Shown here: piece by piece, positions 60,092 through 64,000 of the stretch | How positions within the stretch are numbered: position 1 is the stretch's first letter | Layout of the letters: each line of letters begins with the position of its first letter | DNA from: Delphinus delphis | Lineage: Eukaryota; Chordata; Mammalia; Artiodactyla; Delphinidae | NCBI RefSeq assembly: GCF_949987515.2 | Contig: NC_082702.1 | Location: 48,143,600-48,207,599, forward strand | Length of the DNA stretch: 64,000 nt | Direction of reading: 5' to 3' | Position numbers and translations under genes: made by a program | The notes under the pieces: generated by a model | The model's input: only the letters and a program-made list of their open reading frames with translations | Told to the model about the DNA's origin: nothing | Databases searched by the model: none

Positions 60092-60715
60092 TGTTGAACC
60101 CAAGTTTATGTGCCTGATGCACAGTGAGGCCAAACAAACTGAAACTCTGGAGTTTGGAGCAAAGAAAGGTTTATTACAAGGGCCAAACAAGGAGTATGGG
60201 AGCTTATACTCAAAAGACCCAAATTCCCCAATGATTTTTAGGGAAGAGTTTTTAAAGGCAAATTTTGGGGAGAGGGCTTCTGGATGTATACCTTTCTTCT
60301 GATTGGTTGGTGGTGAGGTAAATGGGTGCTGTTTCAAGAATCTTAATCATCAGCCTTCTGGTTCCAACCAGTCTGGGGTCCAGTCCTTGTGTTCAGCCTG
60401 AAGTTACCATCCTCCACCTGGGTGGGGGCCTTAGTTCCTGTAGAAGAACTCAAAGATATGTATCAGAAAAACTCAAAGATATGTATCAAAGGGATTTATA
60501 TATATATCCCTTGAGGAGGAACTAGGACTCTGCTTTATCACTGCACTATTGTTTCTTGACTGCTCTTCCTTTGTTTTTGCATTCCCTCACTTCCCTAATT
60601 AGTAACTGTTTGAATCTTCCCTTTGGAACTCAGGGAAGGGCCTACAAGCAAGGAACACAGGACACAGAAAGGGTTTTGTACCTGGGAGGGACCTGCAATG
60701 TCCTGTTTGGTTTCA
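60092..60715 (-). mobile_element. LTR (copy B) with adjacent polypurine tract
   Basis: On the minus strand it starts TGAAACC and ends ...TTCAACA. It contains CCAAT (reverse at about 60300) and AATAAA (reverse at about 60170). Next to its minus-strand 5' end, at 60716-60733, lies a purine tract (aaagaaaaggggggg on the minus strand). This is where a retrovirus carries the plus-strand primer, just before its 3' LTR. That suggests copy B is a 3' LTR whose internal part lay at higher coordinates and is now eroded. Confidence 0.68.
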
Positions 60716-60734
60716 ATCCCCCCCTTTTCTTTGA

Positions 60735-61810
60735 TACTCCTCAATCTTGAGAGGGAACAGGTGCAGGACAAGAAAGAGAATAAAGTTTTGGATAGAGAGG
60801 TTCACTATAAACTCCACAGAGGAACTTGGTTTTAGGGGGACTTGGTTTCAGAAACAGTGGTTAAGGTGATAATGTAATAGCCAAGAGAGGAGAAAAGTTG
60901 GAGGAGGAGGTTGCGGTTAACTGAATCAAATACTTCTGAGGTGTCTGGTAGGATGAGGACTAAAACATGCCCATTGGATTTTGAAAAAATGGGTGTCTGA
61001 ATTTGGCAGCCAGATTGGAGTGGGATGCAAACATTGAGAAAATGGAGACCAGTTTGTGTATATGACTCTTTGAGAAACTATGAAGAAAGGGAAGTAGAGG
61101 ATAGAATGATAACTGGTGGGGTGTGGGCTTAAAAGATTTCTTTTAAAGTTATAATTAAGTGCATTGGGATGTTGATGGTAATGATTAAGTTGAAAAAAAG
61201 ATACAAGATAGTGAACAGATGAGGGACCCAAAACCTGAAAGAACTTGCTCTTCAACTTTCTTCATCTGAAGGAGCCCCAGAACCAGCTTCCAAGTGGCTC
61301 CATAGAGCTATGAGGTTGAACTTTCCCCAAGGCGTGGCTTAAAGTCTCCCAGGGTAACTGCCTCATCACCTACACTCCATATCGTCACCTGAGAGAGCAG
61401 TGACACAGAGACTAGTCAACCTACAAGCAGAGCATTTGCACTCACAGTGCTAGGAGAGTAATTAATGACCCCTTCCTTCTCACGTCATATCTTCCCTTAC
61501 CCCAAGGAGGAGCAAGTGCCCAAAATGTCCCAATTATCCACCACACATCATGACAGTGATGAACTCTGTTTCAATACTTATCCTTCAAATCTCATATGAG
61601 AGACAATTTCTTTTAGCAACATTTCTCTGACTGCCTAAACTGGGTTCCTCCTCCAGGGCCTCATAGCATCTTGTGACCTTCAGTGTAGTATATGTTAAGA
61701 CTGGGTCTTACCTGTATTCTTCTCTGGACTGAAAGAGTTCAGAGACAAAGTACTGTGTCTTGTTCCTCCACGTATCCAGTGTTGATTCAAAAATATTTAT
61801 TAAACATATC
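60735..61810. other. Intergenic sequence, no gene recognised
   Basis: The first 100-200 bp could be eroded retroviral internal sequence upstream of LTR copy B, but no frame is recognisable. Phrases at 60895-61060 ('ttctgaggtgtctggtagga', 'agattggagtgggatgcaaa') look like an old interspersed repeat that I cannot name. Confidence 0.4.
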
Positions 61811-61813
61811 TTT

Positions 61814-62018
61814 GGGCGTCCCTGGTGGCGCAGTGGTTGAGAGTCCGCCTGCCGATGCAGGGGACACGGGTTCGTGCCCCAGTCCAGGAAGATCCCACAT
61901 GCCACAGAGCGGCTGGGCCCGTGAGCCATGGCCGCTGAGCCTGCGCGTCCAGAGCCTGTGCTCCACAACGGGAGAGGCTGCAACAGTGCGAGGCCCACGT
62001 ACCACAAAACAAACAAAC
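61814..62018 (+). mobile_element. Young CHR-type SINE
   Basis: It starts 'gggcgtccctggtggcgcag' and ends 'cacgtaccac' with an (AAAC)n tail. A perfect 12-bp duplication 'aaacatatcttt' flanks it at 61802-61813 and 62019-62030. It is very close in sequence to the copy at 33860. Confidence 0.94.
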
Positions 62019-62030
62019 AAACATATCTTT

Positions 62031-63155
62031 AAGTTCTTACTGCACTTTGTAACGGCTAACCCACAGATGGTTCTACCAGAAAATTTGTTGAATGAATGAA
62101 TGAATGCATGAATGAGTGAAGTCTAGTAGAAGGAGTAATGTTTGGTGGCAATTACACATCTAGTGTACATTCTTTACCTTGAACTCTGATACTGATGTGC
62201 TGTGAAAAGTGTTTTATCATATATTTACTTTAAAAAATTACTCCGTTTACAAAACTTTGAGTCTATAATGAGATTTTATGAATATTTAAAACACCGTATT
62301 TATTAAATCTTTCAAACACTTAAAGGCATTATTTTGTATAACAAGCTAATTTTCTCTAAGCTCACGTGATATGCCAACATAAACATCATGCAAGAATAAT
62401 TCTAAGAAATTTTAAATTTAATATCCATTTAAAAAGAAAATTCACTGACCAACTTAGGGTTTCCACCAGACATGTACTAGGATGGAGGAACTGTCTTATG
62501 ACATTAACTAAAGATTCAACTAGAATTGCTAAAGACCGTAATTGCTGTTGTATGTATAGAAACCATTCATCGTGGTCATACAATAATCCAATTAAGCACC
62601 TAGAAAGTATTTTTTCTTTTTTCTGGCATTAGGATATAATGTATGACCAAAAAAAAAAAAAAAAATCCAAAGTAGATGTCTGGAGTCATACATTTACTGT
62701 ATTATAAATAACACATGCAAATATATTGGAGCTGCACTGTGTTCACCACTATCATCTTCTTTCCTTCCTAAGTAGTAAAAATTCCACACAATCCTCCTTC
62801 CCCATTGTACAGAAGAGGGTCCAAGCAGATGGCAGGGTTGGTTACATTATGAAATGTTTTCCCTGAACTTTACCTCCAGTTGTGCGTGGTTTGAGAACAG
62901 AAACCATGTTTAATTCATGTTTTCCACCCAGAATTTAGAATAACATTTGGCCTTTAGGAGAAGCACAATATGTTTTTTTAAATGAATGAGTGAATAAAGA
63001 AATACAGGAAGCTCTTCCAGCATCAATACATGAGCACTAGTTTGAATGGTAAAGTCATGAGTTAGGGCCCAGAACTGTCACTAGAGCTTTAGTGCCACAT
63101 GGGCTTTAGGACATTCCACTGAAAGAGAGTGTATGAAATTTAAATGTATTTCCCT
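62031..63155. other. Intergenic sequence with L2-like tails
   Basis: A (GAAT)n run at 62089-62105 and a stretch at about 62865-63000 ('gagaacagaaaccatgttta', 'aatgaatgagtgaataaaga') fit L2 3' tails. A poly(A) run of 17-18 nt lies at 62648-62665. No gene was seen. Confidence 0.5.
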
Positions 63156-63159
63156 GCCC

Positions 63160-64000
63160 AAGGGGACTTCTGGTTTCCAGTTCAGCATGTAAGGAGCTTG
63201 GAAGTTGCCACTGCCTCCTAACAGTCAGCGAAAACCTGAGCAGCCTGACAGCAGCTCATCCTGGATCTGAAGAGAGGGCAGGGCACAGGGAAAACCTCTG
63301 CCTCCAAGGTTGCGGAGGCCAAGAGGCAAATACAGGGGGTCTCAGTTTCCCAGGGCAGAGACTCAGGAGCAGACAGCACCTCGGGAACCAGTGCTAGGGT
63401 AGGAAAACCTGACCTGTGATTGAATTGCCAGTGATTCAGTGTGGACAAATCTGAGAGTTGAAAACGCCAGGGGGACCTATTCATGGTGGTGGTGGACCCA
63501 CAATATTATGAGATTTCCCTCCGGGAACTCGACCAGTTTCCCCTAGTAGACATAGGGGGGAAATAGCCCCAGGCTTTTGAGAGGGGAAGAGACAAGGAAT
63601 CATTTTGAAATCTGCCCAGACACTTCCTTCTTCTTAACAAGGCCTGCCCTTAGGAGAAGTTAGTTAACCAGAGCCTAACCTGCTGGGTATTATCAGAGCC
63701 TGACTGACCTCAGAAAGAGTCAACTCTAGGTACCTTTAGCCTTCCAAATGGGAGAAGGGAAAAAAGCAACCCTAGCCCACTTGAGTCATCATGTCTCACC
63801 CAAGGCGGGGAGAAAACCACAGAGGAACACTTGGGAAGTTCACATCCAGAGGCACAGCTCAAAGACTGAGCCCTACATCACAGGATTATGAAGCACCCCT
63901 CTCCCCTCACACCTCACCACCACATGACTAAAGGCCTATTTCCTGCAGTTCCTTTTACCTGGTGCGTCATGTCTGGCTATCAAAAAAAAAAAAAAAAAAC
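63160..64000 (+). mobile_element. L1 5' UTR, continuing past the right edge
   Basis: GC-rich sequence starts near 'aggggacttctggtttccag'. It ends 'gcgtcatgtctggctatc' followed by an A-run at 63981-63999. I recognise the end as the junction just upstream of ORF1 in mammalian L1 elements ('...tcatgtctggctttcaa'). The start, being the RNA polymerase II promoter region of the element, implies a long L1 copy. ORF1 and ORF2 would lie outside the window, and whether they are intact cannot be seen. Confidence 0.6.

Noticed and set aside
57575..60733. A single provirus bounded by the two LTRs
   Set aside because: No retroviral internal sequence between them, and the polypurine tract is on the wrong side of copy B.

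Overview
This is a stretch of mammalian nuclear genome, almost certainly from a cetacean. The main evidence is about ten copies of the tRNA-derived CHR-type SINE. Their heads read 'ggcttccctggtggcgcag' or the reverse complement, and several have intact target-site duplications. They sit alongside artiodactyl-type L1 3' ends and a cetartiodactyl mariner-type MITE. I saw no ruminant BovB or Bov-A units, which argues for a whale or dolphin over a ruminant; this is inference from repeat style only.

Protein-coding content is small. The plus strand carries the last three coding exons of CNTNAP4 (contactin-associated protein-like 4, Caspr4) at 4204-4422, 4754-4825 and 10117-10310. They encode about 161 C-terminal residues: the end of the last laminin-G domain, the juxtamembrane stalk, the single transmembrane helix and the cytoplasmic tail ending EYFF. 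All splice sites are canonical and the phases agree. A long 3'UTR probably follows, with a good poly(A) signal at 12368. Positions 1-4203 are the upstream intron.

From about 12.4 kb to the end I find no convincing protein-coding gene. This is an AT-rich intergenic desert filled with retroelement debris. It holds an ERVL-type pol remnant on the minus strand (14.5-16.0 kb), several L1 fragments (one twin-primed at 27.85-28.37 kb), MIR and L2 relics, and two related minus-strand LTRs (57.6-58.2 and 60.1-60.7 kb). There is also a tandem-repeat cluster at 34.5-35.3 kb, and the 5' end of an L1 runs off the right edge.

The most interesting unexplained items are four. A CpG-rich patch with three donor-like sites at 24.48-24.74 kb could be a first exon of a non-coding transcript. 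A 76-bp mariner-type MITE hairpin at 41.62 kb resembles the elements that give rise to microRNAs. A 69-nt imperfect hairpin lies at 54.85 kb. A 42-bp repeat in three exact copies lies at 34.53 kb. I did not find evidence of a novel biological system, and no CRISPR, operon or prokaryotic feature is present.
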